Source: Deltaproteobacteria bacterium
GTDB lineage: Bacteria; Desulfobacterota; Syntrophia; Syntrophales; UBA2210
Direction of reading: 5' to 3'
Length of the DNA stretch: 5,396 bases
Assembly: GCA_019314085.1 (NCBI GenBank)
Contig: JAFCZZ010000361.1
Span: 1 to 5,396 of the forward strand
Under the pieces are notes generated by a model. It did not search any database and was not told where the DNA came from. It saw only the letters and a list, made by a program, of their open reading frames with translations. How positions within the stretch are numbered: position 1 is the stretch's first letter; every line of letters starts with the position of its first letter. Position numbers and translations under genes: made by a program. This document shows, piece after piece, positions 1 to 5,233 of the stretch.

Positions 1-168
1 CAGACCGCCTATGATGTTGAGCAGGGTGGTCTTGCCCGAGCCCGAAGGACCCGCGAGGGCGATGAAGCCGCCTTCCTGTATGGAAAGATTCACCCCCCTC
101 AGCGCGTGGACGTCGACCTTCCCCTGCCGGTATATCTTTGTTACCTCCCTGCATTCCACTATGTTCAT
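1..168 (-). CDS. ABC transporter ATP-binding protein, LolD/MacB type (N-terminal 56 residues, cut by window edge)
   Basis: This is the nucleotide-binding subunit expected to power the two FtsX-type permeases encoded upstream on the same strand. Reading down from an ATG at 168-166, the frame stays open to the window edge and begins MNIVECREVTKIYRQGKVDV. An A-loop-type aromatic (Tyr13, in KIYRQG) comes first, then the typical beta-sheet lead-in (HALRGVNLSI), then a perfect Walker A motif, GPSGSGKTT, at residues 40-48, followed by LLNIIGGL. These features, with the K-x-Y-x-x-G-x-x-x-V-x-AL-x-G-V layout, are characteristic of the LolD/MacB/FtsE branch. The signature, Walker B and switch motifs lie outside the window. 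AGGAG at 176-180, 7 nt before the ATG, supports the start. The gene is separated from the preceding permease by a 282-nt repeat-rich gap, unusual for this operon. The family call is firm; whether it is a true LolD cannot be decided from 56 residues. Confidence 0.93.
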   Translation of the reverse strand, partial: MNIVECREVTKIYRQGKVDVHALRGVNLSIQEGGFIALAGPSGSGKTTLLNIIGGL

Positions 169-175
169 AGGTAGG

Positions 176-180
176 CTCCT
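176..180 (-). promoter_or_regulatory. Ribosome-binding site of the ABC ATPase gene
   Basis: The minus strand reads AGGAG, then 7 nt, then ATG. This good Shine-Dalgarno site fixes the ATPase start at 168. A 10-bp hairpin (186-210) ends 5 nt upstream of it, so access to the site could be affected by RNA structure. Confidence 0.75.
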
Positions 181-185
181 GTGGT

Positions 186-210
186 TCTTCTCCAATATGG
201 TTGGAGAAGA
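186..210 (-). promoter_or_regulatory. Perfect stem-loop directly upstream of the ATPase ribosome-binding site
   Basis: Positions 186-195 pair exactly with 201-210 (TCTTCTCCAA on the minus strand, TTGGAGAAGA on its complement), leaving a 5-nt loop at 196-200. No T-run follows on either strand, so it is not a standard intrinsic terminator. In the mRNA it would sit 5 nt before the Shine-Dalgarno site of the ATPase gene. It could be an attenuator, an mRNA-stabilising hairpin at a processed 5' end, or the edge of the adjacent repeat element. The structure is seen in the sequence; any role is inference. Confidence 0.5.
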
Positions 211-212
211 GG

Positions 213-244
213 GTTCGAGGGTTCCAGGGGTCGGGGGTTCAAGG
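213..244 (-). repeat. Four degenerate 8-bp tandem repeats, left arm
   Basis: On the minus strand, four units follow one another without spacers: CCTTGAAC (244-237), CCCCGACC (236-229), CCTGGAAC (228-221) and CCTCGAAC (220-213). The consensus is CCttGAAC. The same unit recurs on the opposite strand in the right arm. On the plus strand the regularly spaced G-runs also make a G-quadruplex motif. Confidence 0.65.
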
Positions 245-263
245 GTTTGTTTTCTAAAGATTT

Positions 264-301
264 CACCCTCACCCCACCCCTCTCCCATCAAGAGAGAGGG
301 A
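264..301 (-). repeat. C/G-rich interspersed-repeat-like block with hairpin and G-quadruplex motif
   Basis: CCCTCTC at 278-284 is the exact complement of GAGAGGG at 294-300 across a 9-nt loop. Preceding it, 266-286 carries four C-runs, which on the minus (transcribed) strand read as G3, G4, G4 and G3 with loops of 3, 1 and 3 nt. This is a canonical G-quadruplex pattern. The wording 'CACCCTCACCCC...CTCTCCC...GAGAGGG' resembles short intergenic elements common in many proteobacterial genomes. That resemblance is from memory, not from a search. Confidence 0.5.
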
Positions 302-416
302 GTATTTTCGACTTTTTACGAGTTCCTCAAGATTCGCTTTTTCCCCACATCCTTCTGCTTCTGGTTTAAGAATTAATCCCCCTGATCCCGTGTATTGTTC
401 TTCTTTTCACTCGGCC

Positions 417-440
417 CCTTGAACCCTCGAATCCTTGATC
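417..440 (+). repeat. Three degenerate 8-bp tandem repeats, right arm
   Basis: The plus strand reads CCTTGAAC (417-424), CCTCGAAT (425-432), CCTTGATC (433-440), followed by a partial unit CCTTA. The first unit is identical to one in the left arm (244-237), which lies on the other strand, so the two arrays are inverted with respect to each other. The array ends 10 nt before the permease stop codon. Confidence 0.6.
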
Positions 441-450
441 CCTTATCTCC

Positions 451-1674
451 TCACGTCTGAGCCATTGCCCTCACGGGGGTAACCCGGGCGGCCTTGACGG
501 CCGGGTAGGCGCTGACCAAGAGTCCCAGGACAAAGACCACAAGGTTCGCCGCGACGATATCCGTGATAAGTATAAAGGGATAGATTATCCGCGACATGCC
601 CGCGAATTCCAGCCCTTCGGAAAGCGCCGAAAGGTCTATGCCCGTGTCTGCCAGCGCGAATATACTCAGAAAACCGAGCGCGTTTCCCGCCACCATACCG
701 AGTATAAGGATAAAGAAGGATTCAGTAAGGACCTCTTTCACAATCCACCAGGGCTTCATGCCCAGGGCCTTTAAAAGGCCGAACTCCCTGATGCGTTCGA
801 ATACCGCCATCAGTATCGTATTCACGATGCCGAACCCCATGGCGATAAAGATAATCAGGAACCACAGGTAAATAAACCAGTCATATATCTTCAGTATCGC
901 TGTTACGAAGGGGAGAAGCCCCCGCCAGGTCTGAACATCATACGAATCGGAGGAAAGCTCCCCCCGCAGGGCCTCCGCTACCCGGTCCGATTCCTTGTAA
1001 TCGGCCAGGAGGATGGATACCTCGGAGATCTCATTTCCGAGTTTCAGCATCTTCCGCGCCGCGCCTATGGTGACAAAGACAAACTGTTTTTCCGTGGCCT
1101 CCATCTCGGCCCTGAATATACCCGTTATCCTGAAGGCCCTGGAGGCGATGTCCCTTTTTGTATCCTGCGACATGAGGACCAGCTTGCGGCCCAGTTTTGT
1201 ATCGAACTTGTCCGCCAGGGCTTCCCCTATAATAATCCCGTAACGGTCGTCAGCTTTCAGATACTCCCCCTCGGCAACCGCCTCCCCGATGAAGGAAATG
1301 GCGGCCTCTTTTTCGGGATCGATGCCCACAAGGGTTACACCTCCTGAGTGCCGCGCGTTGCTCGCAATGGCATCGACACGAATACGGGGAGTCCATCGGG
1401 CGTCCTGAGGCAGAATCTTTGAAAGGGCGGCCTCCACGACTTCCGGTTTTTCCATACTGTTTTCGATAACGGGGTCTTTCCTGAAGCCCGGATGGTGGAC
1501 CTGAATATGCCCGGTAAGGGTCGCTATGCCGTTTCGAACCATCTGCTCCGAAATCCCGCGCATCAGTGCCCCCAGAAAGATCATGGCCCAGACGCCTATT
1601 ATGACGGCGGTCATAATGACAATGGTCCGGCGGGGGTTCCGCCAGATATTTCGCCATCCCATCTGAAGATACAT
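451..1674 (-). CDS. FtsX/LolC/E-family ABC transporter permease (second permease of the operon)
   Basis: This is an inner-membrane permease of the FtsX/MacB/LolCE superfamily, 407 residues, the usual length. It starts MYLQMGWRNIWRNPRR, a typical short cytoplasmic lead, then TM1 at about 17-39. A large periplasmic (MacB_PCD-like) domain covers about 40-262. TM2 at 266-292 runs into the conserved cytoplasmic motif ERIREFGLLKALGM (293-306), which contacts the ATPase in this family. TM3 is at about 318-342 and TM4 at about 373-393, closing with PAVKAARVTPVRAM. The start is the ATG at 1674; a G-run (1680-1685) is a weak Shine-Dalgarno. It begins 13 nt after the stop of the broken sister permease, with which it shares WRNIWRNxRR and REFG motifs, suggesting a LolC/LolE-like heterodimer. 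Its substrate is unknown: a lipoprotein is suggested by the neighbouring LolA-like gene, but a drug or lipid substrate is possible. Confidence 0.93.
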   Translation of the reverse strand: MYLQMGWRNIWRNPRRTIVIMTAVIIGVWAMIFLGALMRGISEQMVRNGIATLTGHIQVHHPGFRKDPVIENSMEKPEVVEAALSKILPQDARWTPRIRVDAIASNARHSGGVTLVGIDPEKEAAISFIGEAVAEGEYLKADDRYGIIIGEALADKFDTKLGRKLVLMSQDTKRDIASRAFRITGIFRAEMEATEKQFVFVTIGAARKMLKLGNEISEVSILLADYKESDRVAEALRGELSSDSYDVQTWRGLLPFVTAILKIYDWFIYLWFLIIFIAMGFGIVNTILMAVFERIREFGLLKALGMKPWWIVKEVLTESFFILILGMVAGNALGFLSIFALADTGIDLSALSEGLEFAGMSRIIYPFILITDIVAANLVVFVLGLLVSAYPAVKAARVTPVRAMAQT

Positions 1675-1687
1675 TACAGCCCCCCGA

Positions 1688-2868
1688 TCACACTGCCGTC
1701 ATTGCCTCAACCGGCCTCAGAAGCCTTACCTTCAAGACCGGATAGATGGCCGTCAAAATGGTTATAATCAACACGATACCCGCCCCAATGGATATGGAAA
1801 GGAGGGAGAGCTGAGGATACAGCCGGTCGGGCAATCCGTACTGGCTGAGGACTTCCGAGGCCCCCGAAATCAGGATACCGTGGACCTGAAAATACCAGGT
1901 TACCAGACCCCCGGAGATGATTCCGAGAATGATCCCTATCATGGTAATCATCACCGACTCGAGGAAGAGGGATTTCATCAGCCGGCCCGGCGTCATTCCG
2001 ATCGCCATGATGACACCGAATTCCCGTGTCCTTTCAAAAATCGCCATCAGGAAGGTGTTCAGAATGCTGAAGGCGACCACCACAATGAGGATAAAATACA
2101 TGATAAGGCCGCTTACCAGGTCCAGCTTTATGGACTGGACGAGACCGGGCATGAGTTCCATCCAGTCAAGGACCACCAGGTTGCCGTCGCTGTCTATGTT
2201 ACTGACTCCCGCCGACAGTTTATTTTTTATCTGTTTTACATCCTCCAGGGACCTGCCCAGGACCACCATTTCATGAACGGCGCCATCCATGGAAAAGACG
2301 TCCTGAAAGTATCCGATGGGCATTTGGATCGAATTGCGGTCAAATTTGTCCTCACCGGAACGGAAGATTCCCTTTACCTTGAGGACCGCAGCGGCAACGG
2401 AGCCATCACGACCCTGGCCCAGCACGACCAGTTCATCGCCGATATTGCGAGATATCCCCCCCGCCGTACCAGTTTTTTAAGGGTGGAGACCCGCGCCTCT
2501 CTTTGGGGGTCGATGCCTGTCAGGAGAACGCCATAGGTCCGGTCACTGGAAGAGACGAGGGAAAAGGCGTTTGCACGGGAGGTATAGGCCTCAACACCGG
2601 GGATATTCCTGATAACAGCATCGACGGCTTCCGGGTCCGGTACCGCCAGGCGGACATCCATCTTGTCCCGGTACCCTTCGGCCTGCACCTGTACGTGGCT
2701 GGTGTGGATCTTGACCGCCGTATTGATCATGGTATCATAGGAGCCGAACTGAAAGGAGAGCATGAAGACGAGGAGCAGGGTGGCAAATACGATGGCGAGG
2801 ATAGTCAGGATCGACCTCCTGGAATTCCGCCATATATTCCGCCAGGCCATTTTGGTCTGGATCGACAC
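1688..2868 (-). pseudogene. FtsX/LolC/E-family ABC transporter permease (first permease), frame-disrupted
   Basis: The reading begins at a GTG (2868-2866) with MSIQTKMAWRNIWRNSRR. It has TM1 at about 19-41 and a periplasmic domain containing GVLLTGIDPQREA (113-125), then loses frame near 2440-2462. If translated on, it would yield a useless 164-residue product ending at 2374. The rest of the family sequence resumes in another frame as NIGDELVVLGQGRDGS and continues to 1688. That part has three membrane segments and the motif ERTREFGVIMAIGM, ending IYPVLKVRLLRPVEAM. Both halves are well conserved, which argues for a recent lesion or a sequence error. Against the sister permease (GEYL to LVLMSQ) the junction lacks about 19 residues. 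GTG is chosen because AGGAGG lies 9 nt upstream and an equivalent MxxQ lead occurs in the sister. The downstream part has its own possible GTG (2425) but no Shine-Dalgarno. Without an intact copy the transporter would have only one permease type. Confidence 0.85.
2440..2462 (-). other. Frame break in the first permease gene: G7 run and missing segment
   Basis: On the minus strand a run of seven G (2462-2456) is followed by codons for YL (down to 2449). This still matches the sister's GEYL, so the upstream frame seems correct past the run. The downstream frame is certain from NIGDELVVLGQG onward. Adding one G would join the frames, giving about 393 residues, but would leave some 19 residues of the sister's periplasmic domain (including GIIIGEALA) without a counterpart. 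A net loss of about 58 nt near 2440-2449 explains both observations. Confidence 0.65.
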
Positions 2869-2874
2869 GTGACC

Positions 2875-3636
2875 TTACCTCCTCGGGTTCTTCAGCGAAG
2901 AAAGGGTAAATAGATCGCCCGGAAGACTCTCCTTAAACACAAGCTCTGTGTACTCAAGCATCGTGTATTCATCTTCCTTGTCCGTCTTTCGCATCTTCCA
3001 CACTCGGGGGAAAAGCTTTCCGCCGATCATCTCTATCTTCGTGCCGGTCATGGCCTTTACAAGGAGGAGATCTTCGTCATAGAACTCCTGGCTCAGAAAA
3101 ATGAGATCCTCACGAACCCTGAGCCTCTGCATCCCCCACACCACCGGCGCGTCCGGTTTCGGCATCGAGGTAATGACAAAAACCTTTTTCCCGTCATGCA
3201 CCTCCGTTCCCGTAACCGTATGGCTGTAATCATCGATAATGCTGTCCGATTTGGCCAGGTCGTTATTTGAGAAATCGGACCCCATCCAGGACTGGGACAT
3301 CATTGAAGGGGGGAGCTTGATGACACGGTTTACCCGGGGATTGAATATCCACATCTCTTTTCCCCTCTTCAGGGTTCCGTTTCCGTTGTCTTTGGGGGGG
3401 GCGATAATAGTAAACAGGCTGTCCTTCTGCCCCCTGGTCCATGCCTTGATGGTCAGGGTGCGTTCCCAACCGGGGCGGTGTATCGTCATATCGACGATCG
3501 AAAAGGACGCATTCCCCCTGTAATAGTTAACAGCGTCCCTGACGAGTGTCTCGACTTCCGCAGCATGCACAGTGCCGCAGAGAAGGACAAAAACAGCGAT
3601 GGACAGCCAGAAGGTTATGATTGATTTTTTTCCCAT
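2875..3636 (-). CDS. LolA-like outer membrane lipoprotein-sorting protein, secreted
   Basis: This 253-residue protein carries a signal peptide: MGKK, a hydrophobic core at about 6-20, and probable signal peptidase I cleavage after VHA (about residue 25). Cys20 is not in a proper lipobox. The mature part has the signature of the LolA_like 'outer membrane lipoprotein-sorting protein' family: an early RPGWERTLTIKAW strand region (54-66), then IIAPPKDNGNGTLKRG (77-92), MWIFNPRVNRVIKLPP (95-110), and MMSQSWMGSDFSNNDL (112-127), with a C-terminal LPGDLFTL (238-245). LolA-fold proteins are half-barrels that bind lipid-modified cargo, so this is the likely periplasmic acceptor for the ABC transporter encoded directly downstream. 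GGAG (3646-3643 on the minus strand) lies 6 nt before the ATG. The last codons, AGG AGG TAA, double as the Shine-Dalgarno of the next gene, indicating translational coupling. An eight-base C-run (3394-3401, codons for APP) is intact in frame. The family call is strong; the cargo is unknown. Confidence 0.9.
   Translation of the reverse strand: MGKKSIITFWLSIAVFVLLCGTVHAAEVETLVRDAVNYYRGNASFSIVDMTIHRPGWERTLTIKAWTRGQKDSLFTIIAPPKDNGNGTLKRGKEMWIFNPRVNRVIKLPPSMMSQSWMGSDFSNNDLAKSDSIIDDYSHTVTGTEVHDGKKVFVITSMPKPDAPVVWGMQRLRVREDLIFLSQEFYDEDLLLVKAMTGTKIEMIGGKLFPRVWKMRKTDKEDEYTMLEYTELVFKESLPGDLFTLSSLKNPRR
2878..2883 (-). promoter_or_regulatory. Ribosome-binding site of the first permease, embedded in the end of the upstream gene
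   Basis: AGGAGG on the minus strand is the last two arginine codons of the LolA-like gene. It lies 9 nt before the GTG at 2868. The overlap of coding and Shine-Dalgarno sequence, with only 6 nt between the genes, points to coupled translation and decides the GTG start. Confidence 0.7.
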
Positions 3637-3666
3637 GTATCTCTCCCCACCTTACCATGTGACCGG

Positions 3667-3679
3667 CATCAGCCTGATG
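3667..3679. promoter_or_regulatory. 13-bp palindrome upstream of the LolA-like gene, possible operator
   Basis: CATCAG, one central base, CTGATG: perfect 6-bp arms. It is 31-43 nt before the start codon, next to a weak -10-like hexamer TATGTT (3687-3682 on the minus strand). No convincing -35 is present at the right distance. The position would suit a repressor site, but the sequence matches no operator I recognise. Confidence 0.3.
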
Positions 3680-3702
3680 AAAACATAGGTCCTCTCGGAA
3701 GA

Positions 3703-3730
3703 CTGTGCCGAAGAAAAATTGCCGGCACAG
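3703..3730. promoter_or_regulatory. 8-bp inverted repeat in the cfa/LolA-like intergenic region
   Basis: CTGTGCCG (3703-3710) is exactly complementary to CGGCACAG (3723-3730), with a 12-nt A-rich loop. It has no T-run on either side, so it is unlikely to be a classical terminator. A second palindrome, ATATCG-TC-CGATAT (3736-3749), lies 5 nt beyond it. Together they could be binding sites or leader structure of the export operon. No further gene-like content is seen between 3637 and 3865. Confidence 0.35.
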
Positions 3731-3756
3731 GGAGGATATCGTCCGATATGTATGAC

Positions 3757-3779
3757 AAAAACTTCCCTTTTCGTGGAAG
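3757..3779 (-). terminator. Weak candidate intrinsic terminator after cfa
   Basis: On the minus strand CTTCC (3779-3775), an 8-nt loop and GGAAG (3766-3762) are followed directly by TTTTT (3761-3757). The stem is only 5 bp, so the call is tentative. Its location, about 85 nt after the cfa stop and 120 nt before the LolA-like start, is where a terminator separating the two transcription units would be expected. Confidence 0.35.
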
Positions 3780-3865
3780 GAGTATAAGGAAAACGGCCTT
3801 GTGAGTCAATGGAATTACGGCCGAAGCATATGACATGGGGCGCCGATGATCAGAAATGGCGAGGA

Positions 3866-4987
3866 TTATCGGCTGGTCTTCGGTTCCTGCCAACCGTCCC
3901 TCACGCCCCCTTTCGAGAGGACTATCGGCCACACCTGATTCTCGCGCGCCCGGAACGCCCCCGCGCAGGCAATCAGGTAGCATTTCCACATGCGGTAGAA
4001 CCGTTCGTCGTAGAGATGCCTTATCCTGTCCCAATTTTTGTCGAAGTTCGCGAACCACGCCATCATCGTCCTGTCATAATCCGCCCCCAGATTCTGCCAG
4101 TTCTCCACAACGAACAGTCCCTCGAAGGCCTTCGCCAGTTGCTTTATCGAGGGGAGCATGCCGTTCGGGAATATATACTTTTCGGTCCAGGCCTCGCATT
4201 TCCTGACAGATCTGTTGCCACCTATGGTATGCAGAAGGAACAATCCACCCTCATTCAGACAGCGATGGACCTGCCTCATAAACGTCCGATAGTTCTTCCG
4301 GCCGACATGTTCGATCATGCCGATGGAGACAATGGAATCAAACTGCCCTTCAAGATCCCGATAATCCTGCAGCCGCACCTCCACGGGAAGCCCTTCGCAC
4401 CGCTCACTCCCCAGTTTTACCTGCTCCTCCGAAACGGTCGTCCCGATGACTTCGGCGCCATACTTCCCGGCGGCATACCGGGCAAAGCCGCACCAGCCGC
4501 ACCCGATGTCGAGAACCCTCATCCCCTCTTTCAGGTGTACCTTACGGGCGATAAGGTCAAGTTTTGCCTCCTGCGCCTCGTCAAGGGTCTTTGCGTCCTT
4601 CCAGTAGCCACACGAGTAGGCCATACTCTTATCAAGCATCGATTCGTAGAGTTCGTTTCCCATATCGTAGTGGCGTTGCCCGACCTGAAACGCCCGCGAT
4701 TTTTTTTGGAGGTTGAAGAGACTGGCCCTGAGGGATTGGATTACAACCCTCCGGTCCCGGACTTTTTGTTCGAGGTCAGCAGACAGAATCTTGTCGAAGA
4801 ACTGGTCGAGGGCCGGGCAGTCCCACCAGCCATCCATGTAGGCCTCTCCGAGACCCAGCGAACCCCGGGAAAGGACCCGCTGATATAATCTTTCGTTATG
4901 GACGGCAATATCCCAGGGACGGGAGCCGTCAATTCTCACATCCGCGCCGGTAAGGAGCGTCTCTATCTGTTGTCTGAAGCCTTCCAT
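3866..4987 (-). CDS. cfa: Cyclopropane-fatty-acyl-phospholipid synthase
   Basis: The enzyme transfers a methylene unit from S-adenosylmethionine to cis double bonds of membrane phospholipid acyl chains and acts at the inner membrane surface. It has 373 residues (E. coli Cfa has 382). An N-terminal lipid-binding region (about 1-95) carries RGSLGLGEAYMDGWWD (41-56). The methyltransferase domain starts near VGQRHYDMGNELY (102-114). The catalytic set is complete: Cys126 in YSCGYW, Glu226 in GMIEHVG, His253 in LLHTIG and Tyr304 in GADYD. These correspond to E. coli Cys139, Glu239, His266 and Tyr317 at a constant offset of 13. SAM motif I reads VLDIGCGWCG (158-167), with Cys166 where glycine is usual. 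The C-terminus has CAGAFRAR (341-348), as in the E. coli enzyme. An in-frame TGA just upstream makes the ATG at 4987 the first possible start; the Shine-Dalgarno (AGG, 10 nt away) is weak. It probably forms its own transcription unit. Confidence 0.96.
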   Translation of the reverse strand: MEGFRQQIETLLTGADVRIDGSRPWDIAVHNERLYQRVLSRGSLGLGEAYMDGWWDCPALDQFFDKILSADLEQKVRDRRVVIQSLRASLFNLQKKSRAFQVGQRHYDMGNELYESMLDKSMAYSCGYWKDAKTLDEAQEAKLDLIARKVHLKEGMRVLDIGCGWCGFARYAAGKYGAEVIGTTVSEEQVKLGSERCEGLPVEVRLQDYRDLEGQFDSIVSIGMIEHVGRKNYRTFMRQVHRCLNEGGLFLLHTIGGNRSVRKCEAWTEKYIFPNGMLPSIKQLAKAFEGLFVVENWQNLGADYDRTMMAWFANFDKNWDRIRHLYDERFYRMWKCYLIACAGAFRARENQVWPIVLSKGGVRDGWQEPKTSR

Positions 4988-5062
4988 TTCTCATAAACCT
5001 GCATGAAAAAATGCATCGTCAAATTGCAACAAACAAAGAGGTGAAGGAAATACCTCCCTGTT

Positions 5063-5090
5063 TCTCTACTCCAAAAAACCCGTTTGTCAA
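5063..5090 (-). promoter_or_regulatory. Candidate sigma-70-type promoter for cfa
   Basis: On the minus strand a perfect -35 hexamer TTGACA (5090-5085) is followed after 16 nt by TAGAGA (5068-5063), a poor -10. Transcription would begin near 5056, leaving a leader of about 70 nt with a small GAGGT/ACCTC inverted repeat (5038-5056). The position between the hairpin after the upstream gene and the cfa start is right, but the -10 is weak. Confidence 0.4.
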
Positions 5091-5165
5091 GGATAACAAG
5101 GACGATGACGCGAAAAAAGGGGGGATCGAGATCAGGAAGAGTATTGAAGATATCAAAGGGTATCT

Positions 5166-5191
5166 ACTGAGGCCGGTATCCCGGCCTCAGT
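5166..5191. terminator. Strong 11-bp GC-rich hairpin after the VOC-family gene, possible terminator
   Basis: ACTGAGGCCGG (5166-5176) pairs perfectly with CCGGCCTCAGT (5181-5191) around the tetraloop TATC. It lies 42 nt downstream of the stop of the VOC-family gene. Neither strand has a T-run right after the stem, so it would be a non-canonical terminator or a 3'-end stabilising structure. It separates that gene from the cfa promoter candidate. Confidence 0.5.
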
Positions 5192-5233
5192 CCCCCGGCG
5201 TTTGTGGCCAGCTTTTTTCCAACGATGCTCTTG

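Larger units (their letters stand above)
203..450. repeat. Repeat-rich non-coding island inside the operon, MITE-like
   Basis: This stretch lies between the stop of the second permease and the ATPase and contains no convincing gene on either strand. Its two ends carry related 8-bp repeats in opposite orientation (213-244 and 417-440). The similarity extends outward to GGAGA at 203-207 and its complement TCTCC at 446-450, giving imperfect terminal inverted repeats. A C-rich block with a 7-bp hairpin lies at 264-301. The remaining interior (about 302-410) is AT-richer, with T-runs and no recognisable feature. The layout suggests a small non-autonomous interspersed element, but no target-site duplication is visible and transposition is not proven. 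The GGAGA next to the permease stop could instead be a relic Shine-Dalgarno sequence. Confidence 0.5.

Noticed and set aside
11..376. Plus-strand open frames over the ATPase start and the repeat island
   Set aside because: The first part is antisense to the Walker A region and the rest is simple-repeat sequence; no motif supports a protein.
203..450. CRISPR array interpretation of the regularly spaced 8-bp repeats
   Set aside because: The units are contiguous, too short and degenerate, with no spacers and no cas genes.
2374..2425. Programmed frameshift joining the two overlapping permease frames at the G7 run
   Set aside because: The shift would yield a protein lacking about 19 residues of a conserved periplasmic block, and no stimulatory structure or Shine-Dalgarno-like signal is evident; a deletion is the simpler explanation.
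1880..2536. A plus-strand open frame of 218 codons opposite the broken permease
   Set aside because: It is rich in His/Asp/Gln, as expected of an antisense shadow of hydrophobic codons, has no recognisable motif, and runs across both halves of the permease gene.
3669..4058. A minus-strand open frame of 129 codons overlapping the 3' end of cfa
   Set aside because: It lies in another frame over conserved Cfa codons and has no independent support.
3809..4888. A long plus-strand open frame (359 codons) opposite cfa
   Set aside because: It is antisense to a Cfa with a full catalytic set, has a proline-rich unfamiliar composition and shows no family motif; high-GC codon bias on the other strand explains it.
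5000..5015. TGCAT/ATGCA inverted repeat with A-rich loop just before cfa
   Set aside because: Five-base arms around an A-run in an AT-rich leader are expected by chance and no known regulator site is matched.
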